DNA from: Ursus arctos
Taxonomy: Eukaryota; Chordata; Mammalia; Carnivora; Ursidae
Assembly: GCF_023065955.2 (NCBI RefSeq)
Contig: NW_026622897.1
Coordinates: 8,623,001-8,687,000 of the forward strand
DNA length: 64,000 nt
Direction: 5' to 3'
This document shows positions 44,063-55,741 of this stretch, piece by piece (the first letter of the stretch is position 1; each line of letters begins with the position of its first letter). Below the pieces are notes generated by a model that was given only the letters and a program-made list of their open reading frames with translations, ran no database searches and was not told the origin of the DNA. A program made the translations under genes and the position numbers.

Positions 44063-44701
44063 GGGGCCTCTATTCCACAGCCATGTGAGATCCTCGCCAG
44101 GGTGCGGACATGCAGGTGACACTCACTGTGGCCACAGCAAGGCAGCCACAAACAGCGGGGCGAGTTTTGCACTGCACAACTCCTGAGGACCTCTTTCGCC
44201 CTCTGCTCCTCGTCGTGGCGTTGACTGGTTCCTGCAACAGCTTTCTGGAAGATGTCAGTGAAGTGTCCTGAGGAAGCGATACCCTTTCCTAAATTTGAAC
44301 AGATGTGCCCTATCAACCAGCAGCATGGGGCCATCCCCATTCCCTGCCTCCTCTGCCCCCTTGTGACATCGCCCCTCACCGGCCAACCCATCAACCTGCC
44401 CACAAGGTATGTCGTGATGATGCCTGCCTCAGGGACTGACACAAGCCACTCTCTGTGCTCCTCTGCAACACTGACCACACAATGAAACAGAGCAGGACAA
44501 ATGGGAGATGAATCCCACCAAGAGCTATCCCGAAACTTCCATTGTGTGGGAGCTCCCAGCCCCCTGCAAAGCAGACCAAATCACTCAGTGCCCAGACCAG
44601 GGCTCCACCTCACAGCAGCCACAGGGGAGTTTCTGGATGGGACAGTCCTGTGGTGTGCCATGGCCACGCCCTTCTAAAGGAAATGCCCATCCTCGGCCCC
44701 T
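44063..44701 (-). repeat. Right arm of the 639-bp inverted repeat
   Basis: Reverse complement of 40981-41619, bounded by AGGGGCC on the left and GGCCCCT on the right. No target-site duplication is evident at either arm. The 77-codon frame is here on the plus strand (44252-44485), identical in sequence to the left-arm copy. A longer minus-strand frame (44478-43915) runs out of the arm into unrelated sequence, so it is not conserved as a unit. Confidence 0.97.
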
Positions 44702-45809
44702 CTCAGCGACCCCTGCAGGATGTGGGGCCAGGACATCCTGGCAGGTGGGTTTGTGGAGGCTTAGAACCTAAGCCTCCAGTGGTCACAGTTTGGTAATTGA
44801 AGTAAATATGAGCTGGCTTTGAAGTTACTGGTGAGGAGGTCTAGAACATTCTGGTTTGCTTTCACAACCTGCTCCCCCTTACGCCCTCAGCCTCTCATGG
44901 ATTGTAAAAGTCATTCTTCTGTAGGTTTTCCACTTGTGTTTCTCAGTCTGTGTCTCTTTGTCTCTTCCTCCCTGCTTGTTCTCTCTGGGTCTCTGTTTCT
45001 GTCTCATTTCTCCTCATCCCCTTGCCTGTGGGCAGATGGTCGGTCAGTCACCTCATGCTTCCATTCTCTCTCTGGCTTTTCGGGGCTGTGCTACAGACCA
45101 GGCACCATTTCTCCTCGGGCAGCAGGGAGACTGTCTGCCTTTTCCTCTCATTGCTGGCTTCAGGAGGTCTCTGCAGGCCCCCACACCAGACAAGCTTCTG
45201 GCTCATGATGAAAAGGGGGTGCTCTGCTCTTCTGAGCTAATGCATCAGGGGCAGAGCCTGATGACTAAAGCCTGAAGCCCAGGGTCTCTGGGGCTGGCGC
45301 CCCCGGGCCGGTGATTGGAAACTTTGCTATTCAGAGCCAGCCCCTTTGTTCCTACATGTTGCTGATCTCTTGTTAGCCAGTCCGCGTTCATTGCTTTTCT
45401 GACAGTTTTCCTGGCAAGCTATTTTTGCTGTAAAGGAGCCTGGGGTTGCTGCGGCCTGTGGAGGTGGTGTCACAAGCCCCAGCGGGTGCAATCATGGTGA
45501 CCTGATGCAGAGCCCATGAGGCTCTACGCAGGGTAGCAGATAATGACGTTGAGTCACAAGGAGTTTGTTTTAAACAGTCAGGCTTAAGAAATGACAGTAG
45601 CCCGTGGCCAAGCCTTTCCCGGCGTGTCCTCCTCTTGGTGTGTGTGTTTTTAGCAGGCCACCCTTCCAGGGCAGGGGCCCCAGGAGGCAGGCACCTGCTT
45701 GCTGGACTAGCTGGCCTCTAGGTCTTTCCCAAGACCCTGTGGACACTGGCAGCACAGAGACTAGCACTGTGGTGTCACATCTTCCCAACCACACATCAGA
45801 ACATTTGGG
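44702..45809. other. Unassigned intergenic DNA
   Basis: No gene or repeat recognised. CT-rich patch at 44940-45010 gives incidental open frames. Confidence 0.4.
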
Positions 45810-46120
45810 CGGGGGATTCAGTAACTCAGTCATCACAAATATCCACTAACCTCCTACCACGTACCAGGCCTGGTGCTAAGGGCTGGGGACACAACCATGA
45901 ATCTGTCACAGCTTCCACCTCAGAACAGCCCCCAGTCTGGCTGTGGGGACAGACCCACACGCATGCAATTAGACCCACACACAGGTGGTGAGCCCCAGTC
46001 ACACATGGGGGAGTTTGAGCACAGGGGAGAGGTACTTAGCCCGGTGAGAGCCAGGGCGGGCTTCCTGGAGGAGGAACCAAGGGAATTGAGTCTAGAAGAA
46101 TAAGCAGGTGTTGGCTAGGC
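45810..46120 (+). mobile_element. Ancient interspersed repeat fragment
   Basis: CACGTACCAGGCCTGGTGCT, AAGGGCTGGGGACACAACCA and GGGCTTCCTGGAGGAGGAAC are in the order seen in the other copies of this family. Confidence 0.5.
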
Positions 46121-46849
46121 CGGGCAAAGGGGAATTGGGGCAAAGGGAGAAGAAAGGTCAATTGTTTTCCTGCCTGCACCACCCAGTTTAATAGTAATGC
46201 AGTAGAAGCAAGCCATATGAAGAAGGGAAGATGAGAAAGTGCAGGCCTTCAGCTTTACAGACCCAAGTTTAGTTTCTTCTCCTTTGTACGAGGGTCTCAT
46301 ACTCAGTGTCCAGCTGCCCAGTGTCTGAGCTGTGTGTCCCCTTCATAGTTCCTCCCAGCAGTCATGGGAACCTGAAATTCCTGGGACTGCAGATGAGTGT
46401 ATCCTGATAGTCCTTGCCTCACTCAGGGACTGTCTCAAATGTGGGCCCCTTGGTCCCCAGCGCAGTGCAGAGAGCCTGGTGGGTGCTCACCAAATCCTAT
46501 CTTACAGCTGTGGGTTAGCCCCTGCCTGCCAGGGTGATCAGCGGGAACTCGGCAGTCAGAGGCAGCCACCAGTTACACGTGCCATTATGTTTACAGCAGA
46601 TCACGGGCCGGCCAAAAGATAAGGCTGCAGGGGCCTCCCTGTGTCAGCCACGGGCCTGAGGAGTCAGAGGCAAGCCCTTCCTGGGGAGGGACATCTCTGC
46701 TGGTTTCTACTGGAGGGGTGGAGCTGAGCCTCTAGAGGGTGAATTACAGCCTGGGCCAGTTTCTGTTTCCCAGCGCTCTGGGGACTAGCCCCGAGGGTCC
46801 ATTTCCTTCCTCTGCTGCTGGCCTCAGCTTTTTCGGCAGATAATGGAAA
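46121..46849. other. Unassigned intergenic DNA
   Basis: No gene or repeat recognised. Confidence 0.4.
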
Positions 46850-47065
46850 GTCCGTGGGAGTCAGTGTGGTTTTACGAAAAGCAGCCTTGGAGACAGCTAG
46901 ACCTGAATTTGAATCTCAGCTCTGCCACTTCAGCTGTGCAGCCTTGAACACGTCACTTCTCTGAACCTTGATTTCTTCAGCCATAAAATGGGGTTAGTCA
47001 CATCAATTTTTTTTAATGGCTATTGTGAAGATCAAAGGATAATAAATCTAAAGCACATTCTTCAA
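46850..47065 (+). mobile_element. MIR SINE
   Basis: Forward MIR: CCTGAATTTGAATCTCAGCT, CTGCCACTTCAGCTGTGCAG, CTGAACCTTGATTTCTTCAG, CATAAAATGGGGTTAGTCAC. Confidence 0.8.
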
Positions 47066-47094
47066 ACCTCTATCTCTCTGGACTGGTTGTAGTG

Positions 47095-47540
47095 GCTGCA
47101 TTCCTTCATGAAACAATTACTGATTGTCTGTCTTTTGCTAAGCATTGTTCTGGGTTCTGGGGAAACAGTAATGAACAACATAACCTGCTTTCAAAAAGCT
47201 CATTTTATTCTGATAAGGAAGCTAGAAAATAAGTAAGTAAACCAATAAATAAACAGGATAATTTCAGATAATGATAAGAGCTACAAGGACAAGGAAGCAG
47301 GCTGGCATAGCAGAGAGGGATTTGGTGGGAGGCCTGAGAAAGCTTCAGGGAATGGGTGATATTGCAACCGAGATATGAAGGCTGAGAAGGAGTCTACCTT
47401 TTGCCAGGACCCGGGGAAGAGCATTCCAGGCAGAGACACAGCAAGAAGACGTGTGTTGAAGAGGGAGGGTGCCCGGTACATGCAGGGGAGAAAGAAGGTC
47501 CTTGTAGCTGAGCATCGCGAACCCTGAGGAGTGTGGTATG
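47095..47540 (+). mobile_element. Ancient interspersed repeat fragment
   Basis: CTAAGCATTGTTCTGGGTTC, AACCAATAAATAAACAGGAT, AGAGCATTCCAGGCAGAGAC and GGGGAGAAAGAAGGTCC. Same family as 29.5 kb. Confidence 0.6.
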
Positions 47541-48719
47541 AGATGAGTTGGTGAACTGGAGCTAAGTCCTCGCATGCTCCCAAACGCCGTGCCGAGGTGT
47601 CCCAGGGCCCTGCAGTGAATTCACAGGAGCTCCACGGGGTAGGTGAAATGGTTAAGGCAACACTTGACATCTGTTGGACTCCATGTAAACTACTAACTAG
47701 TCAGGATGGTTTGCGGTTTCACCATTAGATTGCTTTACATGCTTTTTGATGATGGCATACCTTCGTGAAGCTGGCTTTTTAGTGGTTGCTGTGATAAAAA
47801 GCAAACACCAGGGGAAAATCAATGTAGAATAGGAAATAAGGGTGGCAATGTCTCATCTGATTCCAAGGTTTGAGGTGCTGTGTGATACACAACTAGCACA
47901 CACATCCCATTAGTAAGTAGTTGCTTATTTAAAGATGCAATAAAAATGTCATCCTCCCCCAATTTATATGTGTTTTTTTTAATGTCTATTCAGTTATTAG
48001 GACATAAATACTTATTACATTGTTTGGGTCTAACTTCTTAATGAACAGACCCTTAGGTATTTCTTCTGGCCCAGGGGGACTGTGAAAATAACTCCTGAGC
48101 CACGAAGGGCACTGTGAACAGAGAAGGTTGAAAACTGGACTAGGGATGCACTCTGAGGGAACTCTTTCTCATTTTAAGCTCTGGGCCTGATGTTAGATAT
48201 TTGTCTTCGCACAGACTCAGGAGTGTGTGTTTGTGTGTGTGCGGGCAACTGGAAAAGGTCCTGTAGGTTTTCTAACTCCGTGCATCCCCGAGCCCCGCCT
48301 GCAGGACCATTAGGATCACCCGCGGAAATTTGAAAAATAGTAGTTCACTGTTCTCAGCCCTGGATGTTCTAATTTAGTGTGTTTGACAGAGGAGTCTAAG
48401 TTAAAAAACCTGTGTTCTAAACCACATTCCTTTAGGCAGCCAGGATAGCTCAGATTTGGGGGTCCTGGCTGTTATCCGGTGTACCTGGGGGCCAAGGTTT
48501 TGGCCCCGGGGCAACTGTGTGGCCTTTCCGGATCTCCTGGTGGGGAAGGGGTGCAGGCACATTGCCTCCCAGAACCCTAGGCGGGGTGGGTGCTGGCAGC
48601 ACTCATCCCCACGTCCCTCCTGGGTGCACAACGGCAGTGACCCGAAAGGAGAACACTTCATCCACAGGAAGTCCCTGGGGGGAATGTCTTCGACCTCCCA
48701 GGCCCAGTGATCACACACT
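47541..48719. other. Unassigned; small MER5A-like piece near 48290-48400
   Basis: The MER5A-like piece has ACCATTAGGATCACCCG and TTCTAATTTAGTGTG. Otherwise no gene or repeat recognised. Confidence 0.4.
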
Positions 48720-49080
48720 TCCTCCAGCCAAGCGCCGACTAGACCCGAGATGCCAGGAGACGGTTTTGGGGCGGGGTGGGAAGGGAGGATGGGGAATGGC
48801 TGGGTACGGCTGGGAGAGGGGTGGCCGAGAGGTGGCAGCAGCCGTCCGCCCGCCGCTGCCGCCGCAGAGCCTCCCAGCCGGGCGTGACCACGCCCGGGTG
48901 GTTCGGGGACGCACGGGTGGCTGGGGACGCGCGGGCGGCTCGGGGACGTACGGGCGCTTCGGGGACGCTGGTGGTTCGGGGACGCGCGGGCAGTTCGGGG
49001 ACGCACGGGCGGCGCCCGCTACCCGGGAGAGGAGGAGCCGCGGAGAGCGGAGACAGAATCGGGTGCTCTAGGCGGCGGCC
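48720..49080. promoter_or_regulatory. Solitary CpG island
   Basis: I count about 45 CpG in 360 bases, against long CpG-poor stretches on both sides. It includes GCCGTCCGCCCGCCGCTGCC and the tandem units at 48900-49010. Dense unmethylated CpG usually marks a promoter, so this could start a long non-coding RNA. No TATA box, open coding exon or splice donor can be assigned with confidence. Open frames of 184-201 codons on both strands are expected from GC-rich DNA with few stop codons and are not called. Confidence 0.75.
48900..49010 (+). repeat. CpG-rich minisatellite, six units of 17-19 bp
   Basis: Units start at 48900, 48919, 48937, 48956, 48973 and 48992, each built on GGTTCGGGGACGCACGGGC with small changes. 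Every unit keeps the GGGGACG core. Confidence 0.93.
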
Positions 49081-50499
49081 TGATGGCATGTTATGCCCCG
49101 GCTTGGTCTCTACACATGATTTGTGGGGGAACAAGAGGTTGAGTTAGGTTAACACCGAGATGAGCCAATATTGACGGTCTCAATATGGTGTGATGTGAAG
49201 ATTTGGGGGGGGCGTGGCCGTGGTGGTGGGGGGGGAGGGAGGTTTAAAAATAGCTCCCTTGCTGGTGTCTAAAATTTCACTATTACAGGTGCATTCTCTT
49301 AACTATTGTTCTGCTCAAAGCTCTGGGAAGGAGCAGTGTGCATTAGACCTTGAACTCTTTTAGGGTAAATCAGTGACTTCATGCCACTTCTTTCCTGGCA
49401 AGAGAAGGGTTAGCTCAGAGTACTCAAGAAACAAAGAAGACAGAAGGCCCAGTGGTACTTCCTAATCAAACCTTAGAGACCAGGGCAGGCTCTGGGAAGG
49501 TCTCAGAACCATTGATGTTGGAGAAAAAGCAGACCCATATCCACTTTGTGAATGTTTTAGAGAGGATTAATGGGGTGCTAGCACAGTGTGATTAATCCAG
49601 CGCATTGGGTTACTATTATTATAATTATTATTTTGTGAAAGAGAAAGCACTTGTACTAATATTTTGATCTATTATGAAATCAATCTCTCCACTCCCTTTC
49701 CTTCTTCCTTCCCTCTTTGAATTTGGGACACGATGTGGTATGTATGGAGTGATGAACTTTTAAACCAGAAATTCCAGGTGTGGACATCCCTCTCTGCCAC
49801 CCCCCTTACTGGCTGTGTAATTCTGGGAAATAGTCTTTGGATTCTGGAAAAACAGGCTTCAGTGTTCTCATCTGGAACATGGGCAGAATGGTGCCTATCT
49901 ACGGTCGTTGTGAGCATCCAATTAGAGAGTGGATGAAAACACCTGGTGTAGGTGTTGACCTCAGGCCTGGGTGCTGTGTGTATAACAACAGTACCTGGGG
50001 GCGCTTCCCCCTGGTGAATGTTTGTGTCTTTCTGGGTGCCACCAGCGACTCTGCTGAACAAGGCCATCCAGACTGAGGACTGCCCCATCTTACACCGACA
50101 CAAGACAGAGTGGGGCGACACTGACCTTGGGTAGAGAGGGCACCACCTTGATGCAGGATTCTGCATCTTTTCATGCCAGACTTCAGTGATCTTTTAGCAG
50201 AAGAAATAGAAAATATCGGTCAGCAGAGACGTGTAAACATCATTGGGAGACTGGTTCTCCACAGGCTTCTTCAAAGAATTTAACATTTGTTTATTTTTAT
50301 AACAAATTAAAATGCATCCTGTGTGTTGTCTGTCTAGAGGTCTTCAAACCAAATATCTTGAGGCAGGGGTGAAGTTTTATTTGTCTTTTTAAGGAAAGTC
50401 TCCTACTCTCCTATGTAATGTGTTTCTAAAAATACATGTGAACACCAATCAATATTTCTCTGTTTAGTCAAGAATAAAATGGTATTTTTAGGCTCACAA
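49081..50499. other. Flank of the CpG island; MIR at 49730-49940
   Basis: A G-rich patch at 49205-49241 has several G-runs able to form a quadruplex. The forward MIR has GTGTAATTCTGGGAAATAGT and TTCTCATCTGGAACATGGGC. Nothing else recognised. Confidence 0.45.
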
Positions 50500-51330
50500 C
50501 TGTGTAGGATATAGACTTTTGTATATTTTTATTTCCCTCTTTTGCCCCTTCCTACCTGAAAGTTTATTAGGTAAATATAGGTTTGGGATCTGGGTTATTG
50601 TTAAATATTTTTTGTTGTTGTATGTCCCCTGGTTCCAGAGTATTTTTGACACATAGTCTTTCTTGTAACTGTATTTAAACAATTATTTTAGACCCATCTC
50701 TGTGTTTAATTGGTTTCACTGCTCACTGCTAGTCCTTTCATATTCTGATTTTCCCATTTTTGAGCTCCTAATTTTAATTCGTCACTTGTGCAGTTAGAAT
50801 ATATTTTAAAGTGATTTAGAGAATATGTGAGTGGCAGCCATTTCGAGCTCTTATGAACGTCTTTTTGTTGTCTCCTCTCAAAAACTAAAATTTACCTGTG
50901 AGTAAAACTCTTGAGTCTAAATCTTCTTCATGTCAGAACTGCAGACATTGCTCTATCATTGTGGAAGAGAAGACTAAGATCAGCATGATTTTTATTCCTT
51001 TATAGATATCTCCTTTTTTTTTTTTTTTGGTTTGGATGTATACGGAAAAACATTTTTTATTTGTTTGTAATTTAAAACCTTGTCAGGATATTTCTGGGTA
51101 TGAGTCTCTCTTGGTTCCTTTTACCTGGAACTTGGTGAACCTATTTAATTCTTCCAGGTACCCCTCTTCCCATCCTTGTTTGGAAAGTTTTCTTTAATTA
51201 TATCTTCGATACTTGCTTCTTTTTTGACCGTTCTGGATTTTTCTTTGGCAACATAATTCTTAGGCTGTATCTCTATTCCTGGTCTTCCATACCTATCATT
51301 TTCTCTTTAAATATCTCTATTTTTTGAATC
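50500..51330 (-). mobile_element. Old L1/HAL1-type fragment
   Basis: Reverse wording including AGTCTCTCTTGGTTCCTTTT, GAACTTGGTGAACCTATTTA, AGTTTTCTTTAATTATATCT and CATAATTCTTAGGCTGTAT. Diverged; no open frame. Confidence 0.5.
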
Positions 51331-54300
51331 TAAGATAGTACTGGTTGTAAGAAGCACTATTATTTTGTGTACAAATGAGGAAGAAAAAAAATGCTGCCAA
51401 TTAAAAATATGACATAATGCCATAATTACAAACCTGTGAAATTGGTAAATTGATTGCACCAGGCCCTTTCCTGTTTTGAAATGTTTCATCTATTTTGGGG
51501 AATTTGGCAGTTTCTCCTACCTTCAATTGCATTGCTTGGCATGTGGCAGGCAGTCCATTTTGCATACATCTCTATTATAAAACATCACAACGTTCACATC
51601 ACTTCAAGAGAATTTTCTCTTGCTTAGGTCCTGTAAAGTACTTGGTTTTTCTTTAAAAAAAAAAAAAGAAAAAGAAGAAAAAGGAGCAATTGTAGCCATT
51701 GCTCCAATAACAGATATTTGCTTCAGTAATATCAAATTACCTCCTGCTGCTCTAATCCCATGCCTTTCTGCATACACAATAACGTCTCGTTTCAATGCCA
51801 AATCATAGTGTAATCTTTAAAAAGACATTTCAAATAGCAATTAAACTCATATGTAATCACAAGAATGTACATAACTCAATTAAAGTGCTCATAACATGAA
51901 CAGCTGAGACCCAAGTTTGCCCATGGCCAGGAGTTGCCAACCTCACCATGATAGCTCTCTGGTCCAAATGATTGTAAGATGCCACTGACTATAAGACTTA
52001 ACCTGATTTCCAAAGTATTAACATGGAAAAATGGATGTCTTAGAATCAGTGAAACAGAGTAGTTTAATTTTTTTTTGTTCCCTTCTCTGCATTTTGAAAG
52101 CGTTTCTCGAGTTTGCCATCCATAATACTTATTTGACTTTCTGCTATGTGAATTCCACTCATTTACTGTTTTATATATGCTGTTTAATTAGTACTTAATA
52201 CTTCTATTTTCTTAGAAAAGTTTTTTAAAGTCAAAATCAGCTTCCCTTCCATCTGTTCTTGGGAGACCTCATTGGTCAAATTCTCCTTTAAAGGCTTGAA
52301 GCCCCTTGATATTTACCACGCAACTGAGCTCTAGTCAATAGAATGTGAACCCAAGGGATGTGTGTGACTTATAGGACTTCCCCATAAGAATGTTCAATGA
52401 GCGTTCATCCATGCCTTTTCCCCCCCATTCCAGCTGAGTGCCAGGAAATGACAAGGACAACCTTGGAGGCCACATGATGAAGACAGCAGAACTTCTGTTA
52501 GCCTGGGTGCCCAGGGGTGGAGAGCTGCTCTTGAAAACTGGGAACATTTGCCTTGGGCTGTTTTGTAAGTGACAGATCAACTTTTATTATATTTCATCCA
52601 GTATACAAATACTGAATGTGTTTATACAGCAGCTGAAGTTACTGTGATAACACATATTCTGAAATCATCAGGTATCTTTTCTAAAAGACTTCTATAAGAA
52701 CTGCTCTGAATTGTGCTTTCTTAATTATTTACTGCTGCTGCAAAAAGAAGAGTAACTTCAACAAAGAAACTATCTCAAATGAGGTAATAAAGCTATTATT
52801 GGATTTAAACACTCCCATCATTTCTGCCAAAAAAACGTTTCGGAATACAGTCTTTCCCGTGGGTGTGTGGTGTTCTGATTTGCCGAGACATTTGATAAAA
52901 GAGAAGAACTCTCACTAGCAAGGGGCTGAAACTTGGGTGGATAATAATGGAATATTGCTTAACATTGTTTTGATGAACTATTTAAAAAACTCTACTCTTA
53001 ATATTTTAACAGCAGTTAGCTGTTTCTTGTGTTCTAAAAGTTCTGTCTAATTGTTTATTTTAAAAGAATCACAGTTAGGCTCAGCATAACCAAGGGAGTC
53101 CTCCCCTGCCATTACATTTTTGTAAGAACTAAAATGTCATCAGTGGTGGCAGTCTTTGAAGCTTATCTGTTCATTTCAGCTTGTTTTTCGTATGATTTTC
53201 GGTTTCAACTTCACAGGGCCACATTATGTTTTTCATATTATAGATGCCAATTTCCTAAAATTTTCTTCTGGTTTCTATAGCAAATCATCTTCAGAGGTGT
53301 GCTCTTTTTCTTAGTCTTCTGGGTTCTGGGTGATGCTCTCATTCCTGAAGGTGGTATTATTTTTGTAGGCCCCACGAAGGTCCCCCCTCTACTCCTACCC
53401 TCTTCACTTTACTTATCTTTAAGCAAGTAGAGCTCTATGGAGACTTGGTGCTTGCTAACAGAGAGGAAGTGTGGGTTGTCTTTGGCTTTGCTTACGACCC
53501 TAATTTTTAGGTCTGTAGCTGGAGAGCCAGGTGAAGTGCATAGCTCCGCTGTAGTTCCCAGAGCTGATGCGATTCATCTTGTGTGGCCCTGCTGAACTAC
53601 TGTTGGGATCTCCTCCTACTTCTGCCTGTAACATGCAGAACTGGTGGAGTATGTAAAAATCTCATTTGCCAGCACATACTGCCTTCATCCTGCCTACAAA
53701 GCATCATATGTGGACAAAATACCTTCCAAAATGTGATGTGCCATTGCTAGTCCTCTTCTACTTCCTGCTCCATGCCTTCCCAGGAATTGTACTCTGTGAG
53801 AGGATGTGGGTATATTGGGGAAGATGCAATAGTTCTCTGGCCCACCCCCAAAGTAGCATCCAGAGTAAAGAGCCAGATTTTTGTTTGCTCTGGTCCTGGG
53901 TCTCTGAGGTGGGCGTGGAAAGTAGAAGAAAGGTGAAGTCTTCCCATCATTTTTCAGGTGGATGAGGCTACTCTGTTTACAAGGTGAAACATAGATTGTC
54001 TGTCTCAATGCAGCTCAGCTTCATTATCTTTATTTAGTTAATAGAAATTCCTTCTAGATGTTGATGAGTTTTCATTTTCAATTTGTGAATTTTGTCTTTT
54101 TTCTGTGTCATAAGTAATTTAGGGAGACGTTTAGAGACACTTCATCAGAAATGTCTAGCCAGATGCCATTTTAAACTCAAAGGGGACCTGGATTTATTTT
54201 ATTAAAAATTAGGTCTAGAGATTAGTTCAGTTTACTTATTTATAATGTTCCGTTTGCCTTAAAGCACTTCATGAAACATCCACTGGGTCCAAAGTTGTCT

Positions 54301-54480
54301 TCAGATATTTTTCTAAATTCTGTCCCATGGGTCTTTGGAGGAGGCAGGGGTGAACTTCTTTGGTAGCATGTAGCCATGTCAGTCATCAAAGGGTGGGTTA
54401 TTTCTCTGACCTGGGGTCTTATTCAAAGTTCTTTTGGCTGTTAATAACAGAAACTAACCACAGCCAATTGTGAGAAGGGG
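51331..54480. other. AT-rich DNA with almost no recognised repeats
   Basis: About 3.1 kb where I recognise no SINE, L1, MIR or MER element apart from possible scraps after 54000. 51640-52050 and 52620-52860 have homeodomain-like TAATTA-type and CAGCTG words and look like candidate conserved non-coding DNA, but this is only an impression. No exon is supported. Confidence 0.35.
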
Positions 54481-55500
54481 AGGGGGGAGAAGGCAGAAAG
54501 AAAAGAAAAAAGAAAAGAAAAGAAAAGATATAGAGTATATTGGGATGCAGCAGGATCCTACAGAATCTAAGCACAGTTGGGCCTTTTAAGAGTTGGGACT
54601 AGGAGCTCTGGAAGCTGTTAGGAACTTAGACCCATTCACTCTCTTCCTCTGCTTCCCTCCAAAAGAAACATTAATTGTAAACAAAATCCTGTTCGGGATG
54701 TACCCGTGACTTTGCTTCTCTGTGTTCTTGGAATGAGTTATAGCTCCTGAGTTTTCCTCTTCTGCATTCACGTAACCCAGCTCAGATGGATGGATGCCTC
54801 TCCCTGGAGCCTGCCCTACTTCCAGACTCCAGGGAAAGAGAATTTGATGGGCGTGGCCTGGGTCAGGTGACCACACTGGTCCAGTCATCAGTGGTTGGGT
54901 GTGTGAAGACAAGTGCATATGTGTTTGAAGTTACCTATGACTGCTGGCTCCACCTAAGGTTGGGAGTCAGTTCCCAGAGAAAGAGGCTCTTTGTGATCTG
55001 GGCAGATTCTCTGAAGGTGCCTACCACTCTTGGCGTTCGGAATAAAGCTCATTAGGTCCTGTCCTGAGGGGAGCTGGAATGCCCAGCCATCATCCTCCTC
55101 TCAGGCCTGCGAGTTACTTGGGTGGAATGGAGCACCAGTCTTCCCATTGAGCTGTGGGTCTCGGGGCTCCTGTGAAGAGTTGTGAGTCATTTATAAGGCT
55201 GCACACCTGCATCTCCAGCTGTCTCCCATTACATTTTCCCTGGCATTGTTCCCACTCTCCTCCAATCAGAAAGACTCTTTAATATGAAATCCACATTTTG
55301 CAAACTTTCTTTCTAGCAGTGGTTTACTTGGAAACTGAACTCTCTCTATTGTGAAGGCAGGACTGGTCACAACTGGACATGGCACACCTGCCACCGTTGC
55401 TTTTTTCTGTGGAGGTAGAAGTGGAAATATGTTTCTCATGGATGCACTCAGTGGAATCCAGCCACAGTTAGCAGTGTAGGAGAGCACTGGGCTAAGAGTC
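54481..55500. other. (AAAAG)n microsatellite, then unassigned DNA
   Basis: The microsatellite is at 54497-54527. The segment around 54420-54480 (TTTTGGCTGTTAATAACAGA) may be a MER element. No gene recognised in the rest. Confidence 0.45.
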
Positions 55501-55522
55501 AGAAGTCCTGGGTTTTATTCTT

Positions 55523-55725
55523 TTTTTTTTTTTTTTTAAAGATTTTATTTTTATTTATTTGAAGAGAGAGAGACAGCCAGCGAGAGAGGGAACACAAGCA
55601 GGGGAGTGGGAGAGGAAGAAGCAGGCTCCCAGCGGAGGAGCCTGATGTGGGGCTCGATCCCACAACGCCGGGATCACGCCCTGAGCCGAAGGCAGACGCT
55701 TAACGACTGCGCCACCCAGGCGCCC
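55523..55725 (-). mobile_element. Can-SINE, long type
   Basis: TTAAAGATTTTATTTTTATT tail, GCCAGCGAGAGAGGGAACAC middle, TGCGCCACCCAGGCGCCC head. Perfect 16-bp target duplication CCTGGGTTTTATTCTT at 55507-55522 and 55726-55741, so it is a young insertion. Confidence 0.97.
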
Positions 55726-55741
55726 CCTGGGTTTTATTCTT

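Noticed and set aside
40981..44701. DNA transposon with 639-bp terminal inverted repeats
   Set aside because: No target-site duplication at the outer ends, no transposase in the spacer, and the spacer holds much older MIR and MER elements than the near-identical arms would allow.
48401..49147. Overlapping long open frames on both strands across the CpG island
   Set aside because: GC-rich repeats lack stop codons; frames are open on both strands and read as Arg/Gly/Pro repeats with no domain or splice support.
51604..51808. Matching 62-65-codon frames on both strands near an A-run
   Set aside because: Too short, with no recognised domain; possibly conserved non-coding DNA rather than coding.
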